Position numbers and translations under genes: made by a program. The notes below the pieces were generated by a model. It saw only the letters and a program-made list of their open reading frames with translations. It searched no databases and was not told the DNA's origin. This document shows, piece by piece, positions 36,200 to 44,965 of a stretch of DNA of 64,000 nucleotides. The DNA is from Mesorhizobium ciceri biovar biserrulae WSM1271 (GTDB lineage: Bacteria > Pseudomonadota > Alphaproteobacteria > Rhizobiales > Rhizobiaceae), in assembly GCF_000185905.1 (NCBI RefSeq), contig NC_014923.1, positions 3,557,501-3,621,500 on the forward strand. The letters run 5' to 3'. The stretch's first letter is position 1, and each line of letters begins with the position of its first letter.

Positions 36200-37108
36200 A
36201 TGAGTGTTTTCCCAAGATTGTCGGCTGTGCGCGAATTTATTTTGGGGCCGGTGATCGGTCTCTCCATGGCTGCTATCGCACTGCAACCCGCCAGCGCCGC
36301 GGATGGCACGGCCGTGTTTGCCGATCCTTCAAAGATCGTGGCCATTGGCGGCTCGATCACCGAGATCGTCTATGCTCTCGGCCAGGAAAAGCATCTGGTG
36401 GCACGCGATTCCACCAGCCGGTTCCCAAAGGCGGCGCTTGAGCTGCCCGATGTCGGCTATATGCGCGCGCTGTCGCCGGAAGGTGTGCTGTCGGTCGACC
36501 CGACCGGCATCCTGGCGCTGCATGGCAGCGGCCCCAAGGAAGCAGTCGATGTCTTGAAGAAGACGAGCGTGCCGTTCATCGAGGTGCCCGAGCACTACAG
36601 CCACGAAGGCATTCTGGAGAAGGTCCGCATCGTCGGCAAGGCGCTCGGCGTCGACGCCAAGGCCGAGGTGCTGGCCAAGGAGCTCGATGCCAAGCTCACG
36701 GCCGCCGAGAAGCAGACGGCTTCGATCAAGGAGCGCAAGCGCATCCTGTTCGTGCTGTCGATACAGGGTGGCAAGATTCTGGCGGCCGGCAGCGAGACCG
36801 CCGCCGACGGCATGGTCAAGCTGGCCGGCGGCGTCAACGCGGTCGAGGGCTTTTCCGGCTACAAGCAGATGTCCGACGAGGCGATCATAACCGCCCGGCC
36901 GGACGTGATCCTGATGATGAGCAATGCCGGGCCTCCGGTTTCGGACGACGAACTGTTCGGCAATCCGTCGATCGCCTCCACGCCGGCCGGAACGGCGCAC
37001 AAGCTGATCCGCATCGACGGCGCCTATCTGCTCGGCTTCGGGCCGCGCACGGCTGATGCCATCCACGACCTCGCTGTCTCGCTTTATGGCGGGCAGGTCA
37101 CGGACTGA
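36200..37108 (+). CDS. hmuT: Periplasmic heme-binding protein HmuT
   Basis: A 302-residue class III periplasmic binding protein with a signal peptide (residues about 15-34). The mature start KIVAIGGSITEIVYALGQEKHLVARDSTSRFPKAALELPDVGYMRALSPEGVLSVDP-type pattern is characteristic of HmuT, with heme-ligand Tyr in the DVGYMRALSPEG segment. It passes heme from the receptor to HmuUV. Downstream genes follow with gaps of 11 and 3 bases. Confidence 0.94.
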   Translation: MSVFPRLSAVREFILGPVIGLSMAAIALQPASAADGTAVFADPSKIVAIGGSITEIVYALGQEKHLVARDSTSRFPKAALELPDVGYMRALSPEGVLSVDPTGILALHGSGPKEAVDVLKKTSVPFIEVPEHYSHEGILEKVRIVGKALGVDAKAEVLAKELDAKLTAAEKQTASIKERKRILFVLSIQGGKILAAGSETAADGMVKLAGGVNAVEGFSGYKQMSDEAIITARPDVILMMSNAGPPVSDDELFGNPSIASTPAGTAHKLIRIDGAYLLGFGPRTADAIHDLAVSLYGGQVTD

Positions 37109-37119
37109 GCAGGCAGATC

Positions 37120-38217
37120 ATGGTCGATCAATCGATCGCCGGCCCGGTGATGGCAAGCGTATCCGAAGGCGACCGGTCGGGCCGCGCCCGCATCGTCATC
37201 CTTCTGCTGTGCCTGGGGCTCGCGACTGCCGTTTTTCTGTCGCTGACATCGGGGGCTTCGGACGCATCGGTCGCCAACGTCATCGGGGGCCGGCTGTTCG
37301 GCGCAGTGCCTGACGACGCCGCGTTGAGCGCCCGCGACAGCCTGATCGTCTATGACATCCGCCTGCCGCGCGTCATCCTCGGCATGCTGGTCGGCGCGGC
37401 GCTCGCCGTCTCCGGCGCGGTCATGCAGGGGCTGTTCCGCAATCCGCTGGCGGACCCCGGCCTGATCGGCGTCTCGGCCGGCTCCAGCCTCGGCGCGGTT
37501 GCCGTCATCGTGCTCGGCGCGACGATATTGGCTCCGGTGACAGCCTTGCTCGGCACGCTTGCCCTGCCGCTGGCGGCCTTCTGTGGCGGGCTCGCCACCA
37601 CGCTGATGCTCTATCAGGTCGCGACGCGGCGGGGGCAAACCTCGGTTGCCACAATGCTGCTCGCCGGCATCGCGCTGGCGGCGCTCGCCATGGCGCTGAC
37701 CGGCATCCTTATCTTCATGGCCGACGATCGCCAGTTGCGCGACCTGACCTTCTGGCAACTCGGATCGCTCGGTGGTGCGACCTGGGCGAAGATCGCGTCG
37801 GTAGGGCCGATCATCGTCCTGGCGCTGGCGGCGATGCCGTTCCTGGCACGCGGCCTCAACGCGCTGGCGCTTGGCGAGGCGACCGCCGGCCATCTCGGCA
37901 TTCCGGTGCAGCGGCTGAAATACACGGCCATCGTCGGCGTCTCCGCCGCGGTCGGCGCATCCGTCGCCGTCAGCGGCGGCATCGGCTTCGTCGGCATCGT
38001 GGTGCCGCATCTGCTGCGCCTGCTGATTGGTCCGGACAATCGCTATCTGCTGCCGGCGTCGGCGCTGCTCGGCGCCTCGCTGCTGCTTCTGGCCGATGCG
38101 GTCGCACGCACCATCGTTGCGCCGGCCGAACTGCCGATAGGCATCGTCACCGCGGTAGCGGGCGCGCCGTTCTTCCTTTGGATCCTGCTGCGCAAGCGCG
38201 GCGTGGTTGATTTGTGA
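37120..38217 (+). CDS. hmuU: Heme ABC transporter permease HmuU
   Basis: A 365-residue FecCD-family permease with about ten membrane helices. Landmarks are RLPRVILGMLVGAALAVSGAVMQGLFRNPLADPGLIGVSAGSSLGAV, the signature of this family, and GGIGFVGIVVPHLLRLLIGPDNRYLLPASALLGA. It forms the inner-membrane heme channel with HmuV. Confidence 0.95.
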   Translation: MVDQSIAGPVMASVSEGDRSGRARIVILLLCLGLATAVFLSLTSGASDASVANVIGGRLFGAVPDDAALSARDSLIVYDIRLPRVILGMLVGAALAVSGAVMQGLFRNPLADPGLIGVSAGSSLGAVAVIVLGATILAPVTALLGTLALPLAAFCGGLATTLMLYQVATRRGQTSVATMLLAGIALAALAMALTGILIFMADDRQLRDLTFWQLGSLGGATWAKIASVGPIIVLALAAMPFLARGLNALALGEATAGHLGIPVQRLKYTAIVGVSAAVGASVAVSGGIGFVGIVVPHLLRLLIGPDNRYLLPASALLGASLLLLADAVARTIVAPAELPIGIVTAVAGAPFFLWILLRKRGVVDL

Positions 38218-38220
38218 GGC

Positions 38221-39015
38221 TTGATGATCGAGGCAAAGGATGTTTCGGTTGATATCGCCGGCAAGCCTATCGTCAGTGGTGTCGATTTCCACGCGCGGCC
38301 CGGCGAGATCGCCGCCATCGTCGGCCCCAATGGTTCGGGCAAGACGACCTTCCTCAAAGCGCTCTCCGGCGAACTCGCCTATACCGGCCGCGTTGCCCTC
38401 AACGGCCGAGATCTCTCGACGATGAAGCCGGCCGAGGCAGCCGTCCATCGCGCGGTGCTGCCGCAGGCGACGATGCTGTCGTTCCCGTTCACCGTGCGGG
38501 AAGTGGTCAAGCTTGGTCTTGTCGGCGGCCGTTCGGGCGCCTTGCCGGGCGAGGATGCGCGGCTGCCGGAACGGGCGCTGGCGCGTGTCGATCTCGACGG
38601 CTTTGCCGGCCGTTTCTACCAGGAGCTTTCCGGCGGGGAGCAACAGCGCGTTCAGTTGGCGCGCGTGCTATGCCAGGTCTGGGCGCCGGTGCTCGACGGC
38701 AAGCCGCGCTTTCTGTTCCTCGACGAACCAGTGTCCAGCCTCGACATCAAGCACCAGCTGATCATCATGAACATTGCCCGCGACTTCGCCAGAAGGGGCG
38801 GTGGCGTGGTCGCCATCCTGCATGACCTCAATCTGACGGCCATGTATGCGGAGCGGATCTTCGTCATGCATCGCGGCCGGCTGGCCGCCGCCGGATCGCC
38901 GCGGGACGTGCTGAGCGATGATCTGATCGAGAAAGTGTTCGACTGCCGGCTCAAGGTCGGCGTGCTGCCGGCGGGCAATATGCCGTTCGTGCTGCCGCAG
39001 TCGGCGGTCTATTGA
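38221..39015 (+). CDS. hmuV: Heme ABC transporter ATPase HmuV
   Basis: A 264-residue ATPase with Walker A GPNGSGKTTFLKAL, signature ELSGGEQQRVQLARVL, Walker B FLFLDEPVSSLD and switch His in AILHDLNLTAMYA. Three bases after hmuU, last gene of the hmuPSTUV operon. Confidence 0.95.
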   Translation: MMIEAKDVSVDIAGKPIVSGVDFHARPGEIAAIVGPNGSGKTTFLKALSGELAYTGRVALNGRDLSTMKPAEAAVHRAVLPQATMLSFPFTVREVVKLGLVGGRSGALPGEDARLPERALARVDLDGFAGRFYQELSGGEQQRVQLARVLCQVWAPVLDGKPRFLFLDEPVSSLDIKHQLIIMNIARDFARRGGGVVAILHDLNLTAMYAERIFVMHRGRLAAAGSPRDVLSDDLIEKVFDCRLKVGVLPAGNMPFVLPQSAVY

Positions 39016-39108
39016 TATTCAGGTGAGACCGGGCCTGCGAATGGCGGTTTCCTGCGCTTCTCCCGCCAGTTGTCGAAGTCGGCGCCGCCCCTCATTGCCC
39101 TGCCGGGC

Positions 39109-39135
39109 ATTTCTCTCCGCAGAACGGGGAGAAAT
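39109..39135. terminator. Hairpin between convergent hmuV and rirA
   Basis: Arms ATTTCTCTCC (39109-39118) and GGGGAGAAAT (39126-39135) pair over 10 bp with one G-U, loop of 7. It lies in the 123-base gap between two converging genes, four bases from the rirA stop codon. The A/T-rich outer base pairs give a short U-run on either strand. Confidence 0.5.
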
Positions 39136-39138
39136 ACG

Positions 39139-39603
39139 CTAGGCAGCCGGGGCGCGGCGCTCCATCAGCATGTCGATGCCGAGCAGGTTGCGTACATTCG
39201 GCCGCGCCGCTACCAGATCGGCGATCGTATAGCGGGCGAGCACTGCGAAAAACGCATTCAGGGCCTCGCGCAGCGCCGAGTTCAGCGCGCAGCTGTCGAC
39301 GAGCGGGCATTCGGCGGCATCGTTCTCGAAGCATTCGGCCATGGCGAAGCTCTCTTCCGTCACGCGCACGACATCGAACAGGCTGATGGCTTCGGCCGCC
39401 CGGCCAAGCTTGACGCCGCCATTCCTGCCACGCACGGTCTGGACGAGGCCGTGCTCGACCAGCGGCTGCAGGATCTTGAACAGGAAAAGCTCCGACACCG
39501 AATAGGCGGCCGCGATCTCAGGAATACGGCTCAATCGGTCGTCATTTGCCGCGCAATACATCAAGATGCGCATGGCATAGTTGGTCTGGCGCGTAAGCCG
39601 CAT
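39139..39603 (-). CDS. rirA: Rrf2-family iron regulator RirA
   Basis: A 154-residue repressor starting MRLTRQTNYAMRILMYCAAN. It has the winged helix of Rrf2 proteins (IPEIAAAYSVSELFLFKILQPLVEHGLVQTVRGRNGG) and the three cluster-ligand cysteines Cys91, Cys99 and Cys105 (AECFENDAAECPLVDSC). With its iron-sulfur cluster intact RirA represses iron and heme uptake genes in rhizobia. GAGGA sits five bases before the ATG at 39603. Its position next to hmuPSTUV suggests direct control of this locus. Confidence 0.93.
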   Translation of the reverse strand: MRLTRQTNYAMRILMYCAANDDRLSRIPEIAAAYSVSELFLFKILQPLVEHGLVQTVRGRNGGVKLGRAAEAISLFDVVRVTEESFAMAECFENDAAECPLVDSCALNSALREALNAFFAVLARYTIADLVAARPNVRNLLGIDMLMERRAPAA

Positions 39604-39878
39604 ATTGTCCTCACAAGGCACTGGGGCGGTGCAACCCACGCCAGATCTGGAAATTTTGCTGATGCGGCTTTGACCCGAAATTCCGGATTCGCCACATTGG
39701 CCAAGGCGGAATATGGCCTATACCTTGGAATAATTCCAGACTAGCTTGGCGCGATAGATGAATTTTCTCCTCAACTTTGTGTGCGCAGCCGGGCAAGATG
39801 CCGGGCGAAACCGGCTGTCGCGGGTATTCGGCCGTCGGAACACTAGATAGGCTGAGATCGACGAGGAGCGGCTCACCC

Positions 39879-41174
39879 ATGTCACAATCGGCTTCGCCCT
39901 TGACGCCGGTCCGTTTCGATGCCGAAGCGGATGCCAAGCTTTCCGCGTTGCGGCGAACGAAATTCCTCGCGGCGGCCGCGCTGGCGCTTTGCGTACTGGT
40001 GTTTGCGCTCGCCAAATCGTTCGAGCACATCCATGCGTGGCTCGGCTTCGTCGCTGCCTTTGCCGAGGCGGCGACCATCGGCGGCCTCGCCGACTGGTAC
40101 GCGGTGGTGGCGCTGTTTCGAAGGCCGCTGGGGCTGCCGATCCCGCACACCGCCATTATCCCCGAGAACCAGAACCGCATCGCCGACAATCTCGGCCGCT
40201 TCATCGAGGTCAACTTCCTGGCGCCCGAACCGGTGCGTGAAAAGCTTGCCGAGGTCGATTTCTCGGCACTCGTCGCCGATTGGCTGGCCGATACGGAGCG
40301 CGCCGCCGGCCTGTCGCGCTTCATCGTGCGGCTGGTGCCGCAGACGCTTGCGGCGATAGAGCAATCCGGCCTGCGCGGCTTCGTCACCAGCCGCATGCTC
40401 GAACAGATCGAAAAGGTGCCGCTGGCGCCGCTGGCCGCCGAACTGCTCTCGGCGCTTACCGATGATCGCCGCCATCAGAAATTGTTCGACGAATTCACCA
40501 AGGTGATCGGGCGGTTCCTCAATGACGAAAAAGCGCTGGCAACGATGCGCGAAAAAATCCGCGAGGAACTGCCGTCGCTGTTCAACCTGTTCCGCGCCGA
40601 CGCCTATCTCCTGAAGAAGATCGTCGCCTCGGCGGGCTCGCTGCTCGACGAAGTGAGGGCCGATCCCGACCACCCGATGCGCGCCGAATTCGACGGCTTC
40701 GCCCAAGGCTTCATCGATAAGCTGAGGACATCGAAACAATACGCCAAACGGGCCGAAAAGCTGAAGCGCGACTTCCTGGGCCGGCCGGAGGTCAAGGGAT
40801 TGGCCGGCGACATGTGGGCAAGCCTCAGCCAGTTCATCGAGCAGGATGCCAAGGCGCCGAATTCGGTCATCCGTGCGCACCTCGCCAACATGTTCGTCGA
40901 GGTCGGCCGGCATCTTGCCGGCGATGCGCAGATCCGGGCCGACATGAACCAGGGGTTCGTGGTGGCGCTGGCGTCGTTCGTGGAGAGCCAGAAGGCCGGC
41001 GTGTCGACATTCATCGCCGACCAGGTCAAACGCTGGGACCTCGCGCAACTGACGCGGCTGATCGAGATGAACATCGGCCGGGACCTGCAGTACATCCGCT
41101 TCAACGGCATGATCATCGGCGGCCTCGCCGGTGTCGTGCTCTATGTGGCCGAGCGGCTGTTCCTCGTGAATTGA
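39879..41174 (+). CDS. DUF445 family membrane protein
   Basis: A 431-residue protein anchored by an N-terminal helix (FLAAAALALCVLVFALA) and a C-terminal one (GMIIGGLAGVVLYVAERLFL), with a long helical middle. The family signature is GFVAAFAEAATIGGLADWYAVVALFRRPLGLPIPHTAIIPENQNRIADNLGRFIEVNFL. DUF445 proteins resemble YjiN; the function is unknown. GAGGAG lies ten bases before the ATG at 39879. Confidence 0.9.
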   Translation: MSQSASPLTPVRFDAEADAKLSALRRTKFLAAAALALCVLVFALAKSFEHIHAWLGFVAAFAEAATIGGLADWYAVVALFRRPLGLPIPHTAIIPENQNRIADNLGRFIEVNFLAPEPVREKLAEVDFSALVADWLADTERAAGLSRFIVRLVPQTLAAIEQSGLRGFVTSRMLEQIEKVPLAPLAAELLSALTDDRRHQKLFDEFTKVIGRFLNDEKALATMREKIREELPSLFNLFRADAYLLKKIVASAGSLLDEVRADPDHPMRAEFDGFAQGFIDKLRTSKQYAKRAEKLKRDFLGRPEVKGLAGDMWASLSQFIEQDAKAPNSVIRAHLANMFVEVGRHLAGDAQIRADMNQGFVVALASFVESQKAGVSTFIADQVKRWDLAQLTRLIEMNIGRDLQYIRFNGMIIGGLAGVVLYVAERLFLVN

Positions 41175-41285
41175 TGCGCGGCCAGACTGGCGCTCATTCC
41201 TCCGCGTCCGAATGGACTCACGGCACGCGAGTGTTATTCTCCATCCGAGGGTGCCCGCATCCGCGGCAAAGGGGAGCAAGCAAGC

Positions 41286-41714
41286 ATGGCAAAACAACCG
41301 GAATCCGATTCCTTCATGGACATGTTCGGCAGGTTCGGCCGCGACCTGAAGGTGCCGAATGTCGATGTCGAGGCGATCCTCGCCCATCATCGCAAGAACC
41401 TCGAAGCGCTGGAGAAATCTGCACGAGCCGGTGCCGCCGGCGCCACCTCGCTGTTGTCCCGGCAGCGCGAGATGCTGCAGGATACGCTGCGCGAGGTCAC
41501 CGATATGGCGCAAAGCTACAGGGCGCCGGGCAATCCGCAGGAACTGATGGCCAAACAGACGGAGTTTGCCAGAAAGTCCTTCGAGGCCGCGTTGAAAAAT
41601 GCCAGCGAAGTGGCTGAACTGGTCAAGAAATCCGGTGCCGAATCGGTCGACATCCTGCGCACCCGCATCAAGGAGGCGATGGAGGAAATCCGCGCCGGCT
41701 ACGAGAAGAAGTAG
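41286..41714 (+). CDS. Phasin family protein
   Basis: A 142-residue, almost entirely helical protein with the phasin pattern MFGRFGRDLKVPNVDVEAILAHHRKNLEAL and heptad-rich later parts (ELMAKQTEFARKSFEAALKNASEVAELVKKSG). Phasins coat polyhydroxyalkanoate granules and control their size. GGGGAG precedes the ATG. A MaoC-like hydratase gene lies 190 bases downstream, which is compatible with PHA or acyl-CoA metabolism but not proof. Confidence 0.88.
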   Translation: MAKQPESDSFMDMFGRFGRDLKVPNVDVEAILAHHRKNLEALEKSARAGAAGATSLLSRQREMLQDTLREVTDMAQSYRAPGNPQELMAKQTEFARKSFEAALKNASEVAELVKKSGAESVDILRTRIKEAMEEIRAGYEKK

Positions 41715-41904
41715 CGGATGTGGCCGGGACCGGTTCATGGCTGCCGGCCGCCCTGAAGCCCGGAAAGCCCGAGTTGGCCTGCGACTGCGCCGGCGGCGTG
41801 GCTCGATTGCGGCCGAGATCGACGGAACGGATTCGCGTAGAGCGAATTGACAGAGGCCGTCAGTTCGTGGTCCGGAGGCTCTGGAAGCGATCGGGAAACC
41901 AGGA

Positions 41905-42402
41905 ATGAACGAAATACGGCCTAAAACGCCGCCTACCTACGAGCAGTTGAGGACGATGGCCGGGCTGGAACTCGGCGTGTCGGAGTGGACGACGGTCGAC
42001 CAGAACCGCATCGATCAGTTCGCTGAATGCACCGGCGACCATCAATGGATTCATGTCGACCCTGAAAGGGCGCGGCGGCAAAGCCCGTTCCGCACGACGA
42101 TCGCGCATGGCTATCTGACGCTGTCGATCATCGGCGCGCTGGCGCTCGGCATGGGCATCGTGCCCGAGAATACGCAGGCCGCCTTCAATTATGGCTTCGA
42201 CAAAGTACGCTTCCTGGCGCCGGTCAGGGTCGGCGCCCGCATCAGACTGCGCATCACGCTGCTGTCCATGGAGGACAGGGGCCCGGGCCAGTATCTGATG
42301 AAGGCGGCCAACACGGTCGAGATCGAAGGCGAGGAAAAGCCTGCCTTGACGGCGGAAACGCTGGTCATGCTCTATGAACGCCGCAAGCGGGCAGGTGCCT
42401 GA
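41905..42402 (+). CDS. MaoC-like (R)-specific enoyl-CoA hydratase
   Basis: A 165-residue hot-dog-fold protein. The hydratase signature is visible: QFAECTGDHQWIHVDPERARRQSPFRTTIAHGYLTLSIIGAL, with the catalytic Asp and His of the D-x4-H hydratase-2 motif (D-H-Q-W-I-H). It hydrates enoyl-CoA to (R)-3-hydroxyacyl-CoA. An A/G-rich AGGA just upstream of the ATG serves as the ribosome site. Confidence 0.9.
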   Translation: MNEIRPKTPPTYEQLRTMAGLELGVSEWTTVDQNRIDQFAECTGDHQWIHVDPERARRQSPFRTTIAHGYLTLSIIGALALGMGIVPENTQAAFNYGFDKVRFLAPVRVGARIRLRITLLSMEDRGPGQYLMKAANTVEIEGEEKPALTAETLVMLYERRKRAGA

Positions 42403-42439
42403 GCCTGTTTGGAATTCTACTCTCTGAGCGGTGTGCGCG

Positions 42440-43894
42440 TCACGAAGCCCTGGATTCTGCGCGGCCTGTGGCGCGGGCCGAGAGCAGTGCGAGGAACAGC
42501 GCAGCCAGCGCCAGCACCGTCGCCGTCTGAAAGGTGACCTGCATTCCCCGGGCGGCGGCCTCGGAACTCAGAAGACCAATGCCTTCGTGCCCTTCGGCCG
42601 ATGCGACGGCGAATATAGCGCCCATCAACGAGGCGCCGGTGATGAGCCCGAGATTGCGCGAAAGGTTGAGCAGACCGGAGACGACGCCGCGCTGACCCGC
42701 GTCAACGCCGGTCATGACGGCTGCATTGTTCGACGTCTGGAACAGCGCGTAGCCGATGCAGGTGACGGTGATCGCAACGACATAGCCGGCAATGCCGAAT
42801 CTGGTCACGGCGAGCGACAGCAGGAACGTGCCTGTCGTGAGGCTGAGCAGGCCTGCGACCATCATCCTATGAGCGCCGAAGCGGTCGGTCAGGCGTCCGG
42901 CGACCAACGCCGACAAGGTCGAGACGAGCGGGCCGGTCGACAGCACCGCACCCACCATTGCAGCATCCAGCCCGAGCCCGCGCGACAGGTAGAACGGAGC
43001 CACCACCAGCGTCGCCATCATCACCGTGGCGACGACGAGGCTCATGGCGAGACTGGCACTCAGCTGAAGATCGCGGAAGCTGGCAAGCCGGATCAAGGGG
43101 TTTTTCACTCTCGCCTGCGCGGCGGCGAAAAGAAAAACGCCGGTGCCGGCGGCGATCAGCAGGCCGATGTTGAGCGTGCCGAAATTGCCTCTGCCCAGCG
43201 TCATCGCCAGCGCATAGGCGGCCAACGTCAGGGCCAGCAGGGCGGTGCCCACGACATCGAACGTGCCTCGGTCGAGCCGCGCGGTTTTATTGCGTGCCGG
43301 CAGGGCACGCCAGGCAAGAACGAAGGTGAGCACTCCCAGCGGGACATTGACGAGGAAGATTGCCCGCCAGCCGAAGCCGGTGATCAAAAGGCCGCCGAGC
43401 GAGGGGCCAAGTGTCGTGCCGATCGCGGACAAGGCGCCGAGCAGGCCCATGGCGCCGCCGATTCTGTCTTTGGTCACGGTTTCGGCGACGAAGGCCAGCG
43501 TCAGCGCCATCATCAGCGCTGCGCCAAGTCCCTGCACGGCGCGTGCGGCAATCAGCAGCCAGAGTGTCGGCGCCAGGCCGCAGAGCACCGATGCGGACGT
43601 GAACAGCGCGATGCCCCCAAGCAGCAACGGTCGGCGCCCGAACATGTCGGCCAGCCGGCCGGCGCTGACGATCAGTGTGGTGATGGCGAGGAGATAGGCC
43701 AGAACAACCCATTGCACGGCCTGGAACGTCGCGCCGAAATTCTGCATCAGCGACGGCAGCCCGACGCTGGCAATGCTGGTTCCCAGCGACGACAGCAGTG
43801 TGGCGAGCGACAGGCTTGCCAACGCCCAGCCGGCGGATTGCATCCGTGGTGGCGCCGATGTCAGCGCGTCCGGATTTTGCTCAGCGATTGCCAC
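42440..43894 (-). CDS. MFS drug exporter, DHA2 (EmrB/QacA-like) family
   Basis: A 484-residue protein with about 14 membrane helices. Motif A is GRLADMFGRRPLLLGG and the exporter-type motif C is GALSAIGTTLGPSLGGLL. It starts at GTG 43894, supported by AAGGAGAT four bases upstream. It is divergent from a LysR-type regulator gene across 128 bases, so the regulator probably controls it. The substrate is unknown. Confidence 0.88.
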   Translation of the reverse strand: MAIAEQNPDALTSAPPRMQSAGWALASLSLATLLSSLGTSIASVGLPSLMQNFGATFQAVQWVVLAYLLAITTLIVSAGRLADMFGRRPLLLGGIALFTSASVLCGLAPTLWLLIAARAVQGLGAALMMALTLAFVAETVTKDRIGGAMGLLGALSAIGTTLGPSLGGLLITGFGWRAIFLVNVPLGVLTFVLAWRALPARNKTARLDRGTFDVVGTALLALTLAAYALAMTLGRGNFGTLNIGLLIAAGTGVFLFAAAQARVKNPLIRLASFRDLQLSASLAMSLVVATVMMATLVVAPFYLSRGLGLDAAMVGAVLSTGPLVSTLSALVAGRLTDRFGAHRMMVAGLLSLTTGTFLLSLAVTRFGIAGYVVAITVTCIGYALFQTSNNAAVMTGVDAGQRGVVSGLLNLSRNLGLITGASLMGAIFAVASAEGHEGIGLLSSEAAARGMQVTFQTATVLALAALFLALLSARATGRAESRAS

Positions 43895-44003
43895 GGCGAT
43901 CTCCTTCCATCAGTCCCACAACCGGAACTGCTGGAGATCTAGTTCCTTGGCGAATGTGGCGGAAGGCGCAGCATTTGCATCTTATTCGTGCGTTTGGCGC
44001 CAT

Positions 44004-44016
44004 ATCATGTCATGAT
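44004..44016. promoter_or_regulatory. Palindrome ATCATG-T-CATGAT in the MFS-LysR divergent region
   Basis: A perfect 6+1+6 palindrome that ends 6 bases before the LysR ATG, in the region shared with the MFS exporter gene. It could be an operator for autoregulation. LysR sites usually follow T-N11-A, and this palindrome has only partial agreement, so the call is tentative. Confidence 0.3.
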
Positions 44017-44022
44017 CTGCCG

Positions 44023-44916
44023 ATGACATCACCCGATCTCAACTTACTGTTCGCTCTCGACGTCCTGCTGACCGAAGGCAGCGTGGCGCGCGCCGCCAGC
44101 CGCCTACGCCTCAGCCCTTCGGCGATGAGCCGCACGCTGGCGCGACTGCGCCAGGCGACGGGCGATCCGCTGCTGGTTCGCGCCGGTCGAGGCCTTGTGG
44201 CGACGCCGCGTGCGGAAGAACTGCGACAGCAGGTAGGCCGTGTCGTCCAGGATGCGGAGGCGATCCTGCGCCCTGCCACCTTGCTCGATCTCCCGAACCT
44301 GGACAGGGTCTTCACGCTGCGCACCAATGAGAGCTTCGTCGAAGAGTTCGCACCTCGTCTCGTTGCCCGTATCCAGGCCGATGCGCCCGGCGTGCGGCTG
44401 CGCTTTGCACCGAAGTCCGACCGGGACGTCATGTCGCTGCGCGACGCGGCGATCGACCTGGACATAGGCGTCGCTGGCGAGACCGGCCCGGAGGTGCGCA
44501 TCCAGGCGCTGCTTCGCGACCGCTTCATCGGCGCCGTGCGAACGGGCCATCCCTTGACCGAGGGCGCAGTGACGCCTGAGCGCTATGCCGCAGGCCGACA
44601 CATCAGCGTTTCACGGCGTGGCCGCGAGAAAGGCCCGATCGACGAGGCTTTGAACCGGCTCGGGCTGCGGCGGACCGTCGTGTGCATGGTTTCCGGTTTC
44701 TCGGCAGCCCTTGCCATGGCCCGCACATCAGACCTGATCGCCAGCGTTCCGGAGCGGCATACCGAGGGCGCACGCGCCGGCATGCGCAGTTTTCCCCTGC
44801 CGGTTGCCACCGCGGAAGTCACTATCTCCATGCTCTGGCATCCGCGCCTCGATGCCGATCCGGCGCAACGCTGGTTGCGCGACTGTGTGCGGGAGGTGTG
44901 TGCGGCGTCGCGCTGA
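44023..44916 (+). CDS. LysR-family transcriptional regulator
   Basis: A 297-residue regulator. The N-terminal helix-turn-helix is LNLLFALDVLLTEGSVARAASRLRLSPSAMSRTLARLRQATGDPLLVRAGRGLVATPRA, and a periplasmic-binding-protein-like effector domain follows. The start at 44023 is set by the family N-terminus; the long upstream extension is not LysR-like. Divergent from the DHA2 exporter, its likely target. Confidence 0.9.
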   Translation: MTSPDLNLLFALDVLLTEGSVARAASRLRLSPSAMSRTLARLRQATGDPLLVRAGRGLVATPRAEELRQQVGRVVQDAEAILRPATLLDLPNLDRVFTLRTNESFVEEFAPRLVARIQADAPGVRLRFAPKSDRDVMSLRDAAIDLDIGVAGETGPEVRIQALLRDRFIGAVRTGHPLTEGAVTPERYAAGRHISVSRRGREKGPIDEALNRLGLRRTVVCMVSGFSAALAMARTSDLIASVPERHTEGARAGMRSFPLPVATAEVTISMLWHPRLDADPAQRWLRDCVREVCAASR

Positions 44917-44965
44917 CAACGATGAGAAGCCTGCGCCAACCGCCCAGGCTTCTCATCTGTCCAGT

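Noticed and set aside
37084..38643. 519-codon minus-strand ORF opposite hmuU/hmuV
   Set aside because: Shadow ORF; the sense strand encodes a complete, coupled transporter operon.
39882..41738. 618-codon minus-strand ORF opposite DUF445 and phasin genes
   Set aside because: Antisense shadow spanning two genes and the gap between them; no start signal or protein motifs.
42431..43942. 503-codon plus-strand ORF opposite the DHA2 exporter
   Set aside because: Reads as Gln/Arg/Gly-rich sequence without a fold, typical of the strand opposite a hydrophobic membrane protein.
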